From NCBI GenBank assembly GCA_020832495.1, contig JAFIEP010000016.1, forward strand, positions 1 to 59,266: DNA of 59,266 bases. Direction: 5' to 3'. Below the pieces are notes generated by a model. It had not been told where the DNA came from and made no database searches. It worked only from the letters and a program-made list of their open reading frames with translations. Shown piece by piece: positions 39,880-47,092 of this stretch. This DNA comes from Acidimicrobiia bacterium. GTDB taxonomy: Bacteria; Actinomycetota; Acidimicrobiia; Acidimicrobiales; Acidimicrobilacustridaceae. Within the stretch, counting starts at the first letter, position 1, and each line of letters starts with the position of its first letter. Made by a program: the position numbers and the translations under genes.

Positions 39880-40170
39880 TTAGCGCAGCACCCACTTCGC
39901 GTCCGACACCAGGCACATCCCGCCGAAGGTGTGCAGCAGCGGTCGTAACGCCTCGACCACCTCTTCGGACCGTTCGGGTGGCACCGCCACCAGGACGTAG
40001 GTGTTGTCGAACGTCGAGAAGGGGTCGCCGCCTCGAGCCCCTTGTTGGCCCTGACCGTAGATTCCGGGGATCACCGTGCGATGGGGGAGACCCATGGTGT
40101 CGAGTGCGTCGAGGAACCGGCCCGCGTTGGCGGACCCGATGACGAGTTCGAATCGTTTCACGTCCTGCAT
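39880..40170 (-). CDS. PII-like regulator of the bicarbonate transporter (SbtB-like)
   Basis: 96 aa from ATG 40170 (GAGGAG upstream). A PII-type ferredoxin fold: KRFELVIGSANAGRFLDALD, a disordered loop rich in Gly/Gln (YGQGQQGARGGDPFSTFDNT, at the T-loop position) and YVLVAVPPERSEEVVEALRPLL. It lies 14 nt after the SbtA-like gene, as in cyanobacteria, where SbtB binds adenyl nucleotides and blocks SbtA. The C-terminal redox pair seen in some SbtB proteins is not complete (one Cys). Confidence 0.8.
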   Translation of the reverse strand: MQDVKRFELVIGSANAGRFLDALDTMGLPHRTVIPGIYGQGQQGARGGDPFSTFDNTYVLVAVPPERSEEVVEALRPLLHTFGGMCLVSDAKWVLR

Positions 40171-40184
40171 GAGCGCTCCTCAGC

Positions 40185-41234
40185 TCAGGTGGTCAGCCAG
40201 CCGGCGACCGCGTAGTACAAGGGAATGCCCACCACGATGTTGAACGGGAAGGTCACCGCGAGCGACATCGTGAAGTATCGCGATGGTCGGGCTTCGGGGA
40301 TGGCATAGCGCACCACTGCTGGCACCACGATGTAGGACGCGCTCGCCGCCAGTACGGCCAGCACCGTCTTGTCGCCCACCGACAGCCCTGCCAGGGTGCC
40401 GAGGGTCATTGCCAACGTAGCCCCGACGAGGGGCATGACGATCCCGAATCCCACCAGGAACGGGCCGACGTCACGCACCTCGCGTAGCTGGCGGGCGACG
40501 AGTAGTCCCATCTCGAGCAAGAAGAACGCCAGCAACCCCTTGAAGATGCCATCAACGAACGGTGCCATGGTCTCCCCGCCAGTGGGTCCGGACACCGCCC
40601 CGATCACCAGCGAACCGATCAGCAACAAGTGTGCGCCGTCGGTGAACGCCTCGTGCAGGATCGCCTTCATGGGCATGGATGTCGGCTCGACTGGCGCCGC
40701 CGGCCCCACCGCCTGCACGCCGCCGACCGCAGCGGTCACCGCGCCAGTCGGGCTCGGTGCGTCGGCTTGGACGCGTGCACGGGTCCAAGTGGCGAGCAGC
40801 ACAGCCATGATGATCGCCGGTGACTCCATCAGCACCAACGCCACCGTGAGGTATCCACCGGCGGCGTCACCTCGATCGGCCACGAACTGTGTGGCAGCGA
40901 TGAAGGTGACCGCGCTCACCGATCCGTAGGTTGCCGAGATCGCAGCTGCGTCGAACGGGTTGATGCGTGACCGCAGGACGGCGAACCCGAGCGCCGGAAT
41001 CACAAGGGCCAACAACAGCCCGATCAGGATCACCTTGACGGCGTCATCGGTGATCCCGGCGCTGCTGAGCGCCTGACCGCCCTTGAAGCCCAGCGCCATG
41101 AGGAGGTAGAGCGACAAGAACTTCGCCACAGGCGCGGGGATCTCCAGGTTCGACCGCACCGCGCCGACGAACAGACCCAGGAAGAAGAAGAGGATGGCGG
41201 CGTCGGTGAGGTTGGCGAGGATGCTCGAGTCCAT
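40185..41234 (-). CDS. SbtA-like sodium-dependent bicarbonate transporter
   Basis: 349 aa from ATG 41234 (AGGGGG upstream). About 10 TM segments in two halves, each beginning with a similar pattern: LTDAAILFFFLGLFVGAVRSNLEIP and HEAFTDGAHLLLIGSLVIGAVSG; conserved SATYGSVSAVTF and SASYIVVPAVVRYAIPEARPS, characteristic of the SbtA (DUF897) family. It should import bicarbonate with sodium. The cytoplasmic linker (about 170-200) is the expected SbtB contact region. No carboxysome or RuBisCO gene is in the window, so bicarbonate may feed anaplerotic carboxylases. Confidence 0.85.
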   Translation of the reverse strand: MDSSILANLTDAAILFFFLGLFVGAVRSNLEIPAPVAKFLSLYLLMALGFKGGQALSSAGITDDAVKVILIGLLLALVIPALGFAVLRSRINPFDAAAISATYGSVSAVTFIAATQFVADRGDAAGGYLTVALVLMESPAIIMAVLLATWTRARVQADAPSPTGAVTAAVGGVQAVGPAAPVEPTSMPMKAILHEAFTDGAHLLLIGSLVIGAVSGPTGGETMAPFVDGIFKGLLAFFLLEMGLLVARQLREVRDVGPFLVGFGIVMPLVGATLAMTLGTLAGLSVGDKTVLAVLAASASYIVVPAVVRYAIPEARPSRYFTMSLAVTFPFNIVVGIPLYYAVAGWLTT

Positions 41235-41532
41235 GAGGCCCCCTGGGGTCGTCGGTCCGGCGCACACTCTAGCTACGCTTTATGAATCACGAACAACTTT
41301 TCACGAGTTGAGCAGAGTGTCTCGCTGGGTCGCCTGGGTCGTGGACTCCATGTGCCGACAACCGGTGGTCTGGCGTTGCTGGGCGGAGGGCGCAGCGATG
41401 TGATGCGGCAGAACACGGCTCTGGAGAGTCCTGGTGGCAGCCTGATGACGCGCTACCTTCGGGAGCGGAGGGGTGAGCACGCCACGGCATCCGCGTCGGC
41501 TGTCCACAGGCGGCTGCCTCCGAGGAGGGGAC

Positions 41533-41718
41533 ATGGAGTACCTCGGTGTCATCCTGGTGGTGATCCTGTTCTTCCTGTGGACCTTCGGCGGCTCACTGTC
41601 GGGCTACATCTGGCCTCCGGACGAACCCGAGCAGCGGAGGTCGCCCCCACCAGGACCTCCTGACCCACCAGCGCAGCCACAACCGCCGGCCTCTCCTGAC
41701 GAGCGTCAGTCGGAGTGA
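41533..41718 (+). CDS. Small membrane protein, 61 aa
   Basis: ATG 41533 with GGAGGGG 3-4 nt upstream. One TM helix at the N-terminus (YLGVILVVILFFLWTFGGSL) and a Pro-rich hydrophilic tail (PPPGPPDPPAQPQPP). No known family. The roughly 300 bp upstream hold the SbtA-like gene's promoter region, AT-rich around 41270-41310, where AACT and AGTT flank a 7-nt centre on the SbtA strand (a weak dyad). Confidence 0.6.
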   Translation: MEYLGVILVVILFFLWTFGGSLSGYIWPPDEPEQRRSPPPGPPDPPAQPQPPASPDERQSE

Positions 41719-41770
41719 CCGACGTGCCAGCCGCCGGTTTCGTGGTGGTGGTGTGGGATACGGTTGGCTG

Positions 41771-42289
41771 ATGAATGGACAAGGGGCAGGATCGGGGGCG
41801 GCGTCGCTGTCGGCTGCCGCCTCACCGCCCCTGGCCCGAGCGCGAACGCTCACTTCCGGCGATGTCCGCTCGGCGCGGTTGGCCGGCGCCCTGGCCCTGG
41901 TGGCTGCGCTTGGTGGGCTCCTCCCTTGGCACCGCAGCGGTTCGGTGGACCGCAGCGGCTACGAGGTGGTGGCGTCGGCCGGACGGCTGGGACTCACCTC
42001 CGAAGGATTTGCCGCCGTCGGGGTCGCCCTGTGGTTCTTGGTGCCGGCCATCGCCGTCGCCGGTGTCACCCTCGCGGTGCTCGGCGCCGTCCGCTCCGCC
42101 GCGTCGGCTTCGGCCGTGGCGGGAGCGGTGAGCGTCGGCGTCAGCGCTGTGGTGCTCGTCGCCCCTGGCAGCCTCGCGCTCGGACCGCTCGTCACCGTTG
42201 TTGCGGGGGCGGCGGCAGCGACGCTGGCGATTCGTGCCCTTCTGCCATCGCGCTCGGGAGCCACCCGCGTCGAAGGAGTCGACCGATGA
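41771..42289 (+). CDS. Four-TM membrane protein of unknown function
   Basis: 172 aa from ATG 41771; TACGGT (41759-41764) lies 6 nt upstream, a leaderless layout. After a 30-residue hydrophilic start come four TM segments (RLAGALALVAALGGLLPW, AVGVALWFLVPAIAVAGVTLAVLG, SAVAGAVSVGVSAVVLVAP, LVTVVAGAAAATLAI). Its stop overlaps the ATG of the next gene (ATGA), so it is coupled to the 662-aa anchored protein. Confidence 0.75.
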   Translation: MNGQGAGSGAASLSAAASPPLARARTLTSGDVRSARLAGALALVAALGGLLPWHRSGSVDRSGYEVVASAGRLGLTSEGFAAVGVALWFLVPAIAVAGVTLAVLGAVRSAASASAVAGAVSVGVSAVVLVAPGSLALGPLVTVVAGAAAATLAIRALLPSRSGATRVEGVDR

Positions 42290-44274
42290 CCGATCAGCCA
42301 CCTCCGGGCGCATATCCGCCACCGGGGTACGAACCGCTGGGAGGGCCGCCCTCGCCGCCGGGCGAGCCGCCCGCGGCTCTGCACGGTTACGCCGACGCCA
42401 ACTCGCCGGAGCAGTCGAAGGGAGGTCGCGTCATCGTGGCCGCCGTCGGCGGCGTGCTGGCGCTCGCTCTCGGCATGGTCGGCGTGACTGCACTGTTCGG
42501 GAGTGGCGGGTCAGCCACCCCGGAGGAGGCGGTGGAACGTCTCTTCGAGTCGATCGAGCGCCAGGACGCCATCGGAGTCATGGAATCGCTCACTCCCGGT
42601 GAGCGGGAGGTGCTCCTCGATCCGATGGTCGAGATGACCGGACACCTGCAGCGGCTGGGGGTGCTCAGCGAGTTCGGACTCGACGACGTTCCGGGTGCCG
42701 AGATCGAGTTCGAGGGACTGGAACTCCGGAGTGCGCAGGTCACCGACGACATCGTCTGGGTGGAGGTGGTGTCGGGCACGGTCACTGCAACGGTCCAGGC
42801 CGACGCCGTACCGCTCGGCCCGGTGTGGGATCGGTTCGATCCCGAGGTGGAATCGTCGACCGACCCGACTGATCTGGCGGACGACGACTTGGCGCTGGCG
42901 GCGATCCGCCGAGACGGTGGCTGGCATGTGAGCATCGGCTACAGCGTTGCCGAGTCGGCGCGCCGCGAGGCCGGCGAGGGGTTCCCGTCGGGCGACCGCT
43001 TGACCCCGGCCGGTGCAGACTCGCCCGACGCGGTCATCACCGAGCTGGTGCGAGCAGCGAACGAGCTCGACGGTGAGCTGGCGCTCGGCATGCTCGACCC
43101 GGTCGAGTTCGAAGCCATGTACGACTATTCACCGATGTTCCTTCCCTTCACCGAGGAGGACAGCTCGAGTGAGATGACGATGGAACTCACCGACCTGGTC
43201 ACCCGGGAGGAGGGGAACGGGAACCGTCGCCGGGTGTACGTGGAAGCCTTCAGTTTCGAAGTGGAGACCTACTATCCCCGTTGGGGTGAGCGTGAGTACA
43301 CCTCGATCACCTTCGCCGACGGCTGCATGGCCATCGAGGAGGTGCGGGAGTACGAGGTCGGCCCCACGAGGGTGGGAACGTGGGAGGACGACGACGGCCA
43401 CCACCACGAGGGTGGATGGTCCGACTCGTACGACAGTTGTGACGCCGACGGGACGGACGACTACTTCGGTGCGGGCTTCGGCTGGTGGATGGGTGACGAC
43501 GCCGGGCTCGCCGACATGTTGGGTCTCAGCGTGGTCGAGCGGGACGGTCGCTGGTACCTGAGCCCCACGCGCACCGTGCTCGACACCATGAACGAAGCAA
43601 TGGCGCAGTTCGATCGGGAGGACATCGAAGGGTGGCTCGACTGGTTCGAGGACTGGGAGGACAACTTCTACGGAACCTCCGAGATGTTCACCGAGGTCGG
43701 ACCGGTCACCGATGACGACTGGGGCACGCCACTGCCCGGCGATCCGGCATGGGAACTGTGGTGGGACGGGATGGAGGCTGCGTGTGGGGCGCTCAGGGAG
43801 CGGGCGTGGGAGACCGAGGACTCCGGCATCACTCGTGTCGATCCCGAGCAGGCCGTCGATCCGTGGCAGGAACTCATGGCCTGCGAGGAGGCCTACGAAC
43901 GAGCCAACCCGATGCCCGGCCCGAACGACACTTCGGCCATCGGCGGCCGCGAACCCCACCGGCAGACCGAGCCCGGGAGCGGCGGCGGGGTGGCCGACTG
44001 CGTCGGCCTGCTCGATGACGTGGACTGGATTCTCGAGTACGACCCCTACGACATCGTCAGCGCCGAAGAGTGGAAGCGGTTCGTCTCGGCACTCGAGGCG
44101 TATGTGGCCTGCGGCTTCGAGGAGGTCGGGGTCCAGCCCGAACCAGCGTGCACCGAGATGTTCGCCTGGATGCGCGAGCAGGGCCCCGAGGTGATGGACA
44201 CGAATGATCCGCCGCCGGAGGTCGCCCCGGCGGTCGACGCCTGCGAGGCGGCCATGGTGAGCGCAGGCCTCTGA
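42286..44274 (+). CDS. Large anchored extracytoplasmic protein, 662 aa, unknown function
   Basis: Start ATG 42286 with AAGGAG upstream. The N-terminus is Pro/Gly-rich (PPPGAYPPPGYEPLGG); one TM helix follows at about 47-70 (VIVAAVGGVLALALGMVGVTALFG), then a very acidic extracellular part. Two or three segments of the type ATPEEAVERLFESIERQDAIGVMESLTPGE resemble NTF2-like or DUF4878 modules; another begins DSPDAVITELVRAANELDGELALGMLDP. Cys residues in the last 120 residues (CVGLLDD, CGFEE, CTEMF, CEAAM) probably form disulfides. The family is not recognised. Confidence 0.75.
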   Translation: MTDQPPPGAYPPPGYEPLGGPPSPPGEPPAALHGYADANSPEQSKGGRVIVAAVGGVLALALGMVGVTALFGSGGSATPEEAVERLFESIERQDAIGVMESLTPGEREVLLDPMVEMTGHLQRLGVLSEFGLDDVPGAEIEFEGLELRSAQVTDDIVWVEVVSGTVTATVQADAVPLGPVWDRFDPEVESSTDPTDLADDDLALAAIRRDGGWHVSIGYSVAESARREAGEGFPSGDRLTPAGADSPDAVITELVRAANELDGELALGMLDPVEFEAMYDYSPMFLPFTEEDSSSEMTMELTDLVTREEGNGNRRRVYVEAFSFEVETYYPRWGEREYTSITFADGCMAIEEVREYEVGPTRVGTWEDDDGHHHEGGWSDSYDSCDADGTDDYFGAGFGWWMGDDAGLADMLGLSVVERDGRWYLSPTRTVLDTMNEAMAQFDREDIEGWLDWFEDWEDNFYGTSEMFTEVGPVTDDDWGTPLPGDPAWELWWDGMEAACGALRERAWETEDSGITRVDPEQAVDPWQELMACEEAYERANPMPGPNDTSAIGGREPHRQTEPGSGGGVADCVGLLDDVDWILEYDPYDIVSAEEWKRFVSALEAYVACGFEEVGVQPEPACTEMFAWMREQGPEVMDTNDPPPEVAPAVDACEAAMVSAGL

Positions 44275-44340
44275 TCAACGGCGTGTCGGGTCGCCGGCGG
44301 CACGTCAGGTGGCGGGGTGACCGCACCCGGTCGCCGTGGC

Positions 44341-44369
44341 TTGACCTCGAGCCGCTGCAGCCGCATGCT
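44341..44369 (+). promoter_or_regulatory. Candidate promoter of the sulfotransferase gene
   Basis: TTGACC (44341-44346), a 17-nt spacer and CATGCT (44364-44369), about 46 nt before the ATG at 44416. Confidence 0.4.
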
Positions 44370-44415
44370 TGGCGGGGCCGAGCACCGGTTCGGCTCGGGG
44401 AGGTGCACCGCTCAC

Positions 44416-45576
44416 ATGGGCAAGATCGTGATTCATGCTGGTCGGCCGAAGGCCGGCTCGAGCAGCGTGCAGACCTGGCTGGCTGATCACGTCGACGACC
44501 TGCGAGCCTCCGACGTCCTCGTGGCGCAGGCAGTGATGTCGAAGGTGCGCGACGTCGTACACGTCAGGGAATATCGGGCTGACCGGCGCGTGAACTCCGG
44601 CGACTTCATCGCTGCCTACATGCGACTCGACGACCGACCAGCCCACCTCGACCGGTTCCTCAGTGACATGGCGTCGCTGGCGGATTCGGCGCCGACGGTC
44701 GTGATCACGTCGGAGAGCTTCGCCAACCTGCTCGAGCCCGCCGACGAACAGTTCCTGCAGGGGTTGTCGGAACTCAACCGCAGCCACCCCGTACAGATCG
44801 CCTACTACGTGCGTCCACAACACGCGGCACTCGTCTCGGCGTGGGCACAGTGGGGCTACCGCGGGTATCGGAAGCCTGCGGCCTACATCGAGAGCCGAGC
44901 CACCACGCACCGCTACCTGACGACACTCGAAACCGTCGAGCGTCTCGCTCCCGAAGTCGAGATGACGGTTCGACCGTTTCGGCGTGACCTCTTCGTCGGT
45001 GGCGGCCTGGTGTCGGATTTCGTCTCGACCTTCCTCGGCCTCGATGACTCGATCGTGGAGGAGGCGTGGGCCAACACGAGCATGCCGGTCGACCTTGCCA
45101 ATGTGCTCCGAGCGGCTCCCGAGGGGACGTTCTGGACCTCCGACGTCAAGCCGAGGGCGGCCGCGAGGAAGTCGGGCCGCCCGACGAACAGCTATCGAGC
45201 CGCGGTGCCGTTGCTCGAGGCGTGGAAGGTCGACGAGTCCGCCGCGGCCATCAGCGGTCGGCACCTTGTGCATCGGTGGGCGCACGAACAGTTCGAGGCG
45301 GAGAATCGAGAACTGATCGAACGGCTCGGATGGCCGGCGGACGAGTTCATCCCTCCCCCTCCGGAGGGTTCCGGGAGCGACCTCGAACAACTCAACGAGT
45401 TGTGGACGGTGGACACCCTGACGCCCGAACAACAGATGCTGATCTGCGCCGTGCAGGACCTCGGGGACGCAGCCCTCGAACTGAAGAGGGCGCACTCGTC
45501 GAAAGGGGTTGCCGGTCGGACGCTGGGTCCGGAATCCCGAGGGCGGGACTTCCTGCGTCGAGTGCTCCGACGCTGA
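44416..45576 (+). CDS. Sulfotransferase-like protein
   Basis: 386 aa from ATG 44416 (GGGGAGG about 10 nt upstream). The N-terminus KIVIHAGRPKAGSSSVQTWL is a PAPS-binding loop of the kind HxGxxKTGSSS; VVITSESFANLLEP and IAYYVRPQHAALVSAWAQW follow, and the latter matches the 3'-phosphate-binding R-x7-S region. Members sulfate polysaccharides or lipids at the envelope. It is next to two hexapeptide acyltransferases on the other strand, which suggests glycan decoration. Confidence 0.75.
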   Translation: MGKIVIHAGRPKAGSSSVQTWLADHVDDLRASDVLVAQAVMSKVRDVVHVREYRADRRVNSGDFIAAYMRLDDRPAHLDRFLSDMASLADSAPTVVITSESFANLLEPADEQFLQGLSELNRSHPVQIAYYVRPQHAALVSAWAQWGYRGYRKPAAYIESRATTHRYLTTLETVERLAPEVEMTVRPFRRDLFVGGGLVSDFVSTFLGLDDSIVEEAWANTSMPVDLANVLRAAPEGTFWTSDVKPRAAARKSGRPTNSYRAAVPLLEAWKVDESAAAISGRHLVHRWAHEQFEAENRELIERLGWPADEFIPPPPEGSGSDLEQLNELWTVDTLTPEQQMLICAVQDLGDAALELKRAHSSKGVAGRTLGPESRGRDFLRRVLRR

Positions 45577-45622
45577 GGTCGGTGGCGGGTCGGCGTGGGC
45601 CCTCGCTCGAGATGTGCCGGCG

Positions 45623-46261
45623 TCAGGTCTGCCGGTGCGGCGCCTCGTCGAACTCCACCGGTCTGGCCGGGACTCCTGCCACGGTGGTTCCCGCGGGCAC
45701 GTCGTCGAGGACACAACTGCCGTCAGCGATTGTGGCTCCGGTCCCGACCCGCACCGGTCCGAGGATGCTCACCCTCGCTCCGACGATGACATCGGGTTCC
45801 AGCGTCGGTCCTCCGTAGCTGCCTTCGCGTAGGCCGATGCTCGCCCCGGGTCCGATGACAGCACCGGACATGATGTGGGTTCGTCCGCCGAGCACGACAC
45901 GGCCAGCGGGGATCCGTACCCCGGCATCGAGCACGATCGGACCGATGCACGTGCCGGCGAGGGCCACCGCCAGCCAGTGGCAGGCCAGTGACGACCGTCG
46001 GTGACCACGCTCGGCGAGGTGCACCTTGCACCGGTACGCCGCCAGCGCCTGTGTCGGGCGGTCCGTGAACAGCAGGCGGAGCGCGACGACCCGGCGGGTG
46101 AGGTGGCCGGCATCGGGCCGGATGGCTTCGACCGACAACGCGAGGTCGGCCCGGATGGCCGCCCTCGCTGGCGGGTGGGGGGCCTGCTTGGGGGGATGCT
46201 TCTGCAGGTCGATGGACAGCTTGTGGCGCGGGATGCTGCCCGCGGGGGTGTCGTTGCTCAC
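45623..46261 (-). CDS. Hexapeptide-repeat acyltransferase (CysE-like), downstream copy
   Basis: 212 aa from GTG 46261. The N-terminal half is helical (RAAIRADLALSVEAIRP), as in serine acetyltransferase-type proteins, and the C-terminal half is a left-handed beta helix: GVRIPAGRVVLGGRTHIMSGAVIGPGASIG, PDVIVGARVSILGPVRVGTGATIADGS, ending GTTVAGVPARPV. It acetylates a small molecule or sugar. Its GTG overlaps the stop of the upstream copy by 4 nt (46258-46261). Confidence 0.85.
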   Translation of the reverse strand: MSNDTPAGSIPRHKLSIDLQKHPPKQAPHPPARAAIRADLALSVEAIRPDAGHLTRRVVALRLLFTDRPTQALAAYRCKVHLAERGHRRSSLACHWLAVALAGTCIGPIVLDAGVRIPAGRVVLGGRTHIMSGAVIGPGASIGLREGSYGGPTLEPDVIVGARVSILGPVRVGTGATIADGSCVLDDVPAGTTVAGVPARPVEFDEAPHRQT

Positions 46262-46920
46262 CGTGACGCACCCGCCTGGGGTCCTCGGCGACCCTTCGGT
46301 GGCGCGATGGCGACCACGCGGGCTGGGTTGCCCACCACCGTGGCGCGTGGTGGGACGTCCTCGGTGACCACGGCATGTGCACCGATCACCGCCCACGTGC
46401 CCACCTTCACCGGGCCGATCACGTGCGCGCCGGTGCCCACCATCACCCGGCCACCGAGGGTGGGACCGTCGTCGGTACCCGGCAGCGGACTCAAGCGGCA
46501 CCACGGTCGGATCGATGAGCCGGCGCCGACGGTGGTGCGTCCGTCGATCACCACCTGTCCGTGTGGGACGAGCACGCCCGGGGAGAGCAGTACTTCGTCC
46601 CCGATCGAGAAGCCGCCGGCGAGCCGGCACACCTGCCGGGCCAGTGCAGCGGGCAGACGCAGTCGCAGGTCGGCCAGGGTCGACTGTGCCCGGAAGGCCA
46701 CCAAGCCGAGCTGTCCGTCCGTCGTGGCCATCAGCCGTGGGGTCATCCTGAGGAGTTCGTTGCGCGTGAGGGATTTGTCGTGCTTGAGCTGGGCCTCGAG
46801 GGCGCGTCGACTGTCCTCTGCCACGGCATCGAGGAACGGCGGAGGACGTCGGCTCGGGTCGGGGTCCGAGCGTCGGGGCCAGCGGGCTGCGATGTGGTGG
46901 AGGCGTGTGCGGATGGTCAT
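46258..46920 (-). CDS. Hexapeptide-repeat acyltransferase (CysE-like), upstream copy
   Basis: 220 aa from ATG 46920. Helical N-terminal half (FLDAVAEDSRRALEAQLKHDKSLTRNELLRMT) and a beta-helix C-terminal half: GDEVLLSPGVLVPHGQVVIDGRTTVGAGSSIRP, GGRVMVGTGAHVIGPVKVGTWAVIGAHAVV, ending ATVVGNPARVVA. Its architecture matches the downstream copy, so the pair probably arose by duplication and works on the same glycan or precursor. It is divergent from the GH43 gene across 172 bp that contain a dyad at 46994-47012. Confidence 0.85.
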   Translation of the reverse strand: MTIRTRLHHIAARWPRRSDPDPSRRPPPFLDAVAEDSRRALEAQLKHDKSLTRNELLRMTPRLMATTDGQLGLVAFRAQSTLADLRLRLPAALARQVCRLAGGFSIGDEVLLSPGVLVPHGQVVIDGRTTVGAGSSIRPWCRLSPLPGTDDGPTLGGRVMVGTGAHVIGPVKVGTWAVIGAHAVVTEDVPPRATVVGNPARVVAIAPPKGRRGPQAGASR

Positions 46921-46993
46921 GGAGTGGTGTGCGTGTTGGCGCCGCGCTCAGCACTGGCGCGTCCGACGTTACCGCCGTCGCCACTGCTCCGGC

Positions 46994-47012
46994 GGGCGTG
47001 GGCGGCACGCCC
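46994..47012. promoter_or_regulatory. Dyad upstream of the GH43 gene
   Basis: GGGCGTG / CACGCCC with a 5-nt centre, about 30 nt upstream of the GH43 -10 box. Candidate operator for either of the divergent genes. Confidence 0.4.
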
Positions 47013-47041
47013 GGACGCGAACAATGTTCCCGACCGGTCGC

Positions 47042-47047
47042 TATAGT
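47042..47047 (+). promoter_or_regulatory. -10 box of the GH43 gene
   Basis: TATAGT, close to the consensus, about 45 nt before the GTG start. No good -35 box is seen at 16-18 nt. Confidence 0.5.
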
Positions 47048-47092
47048 TTCGTCGGCCAAGAGGTCGGTGGAGCGAGGCGCGGAGGTCGCAAC

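Noticed and set aside
41281-41310. LysR-type operator before the SbtA-like gene
   Set aside because: Only a weak AACT-N7-AGTT dyad is present, and no LysR regulator gene is nearby.
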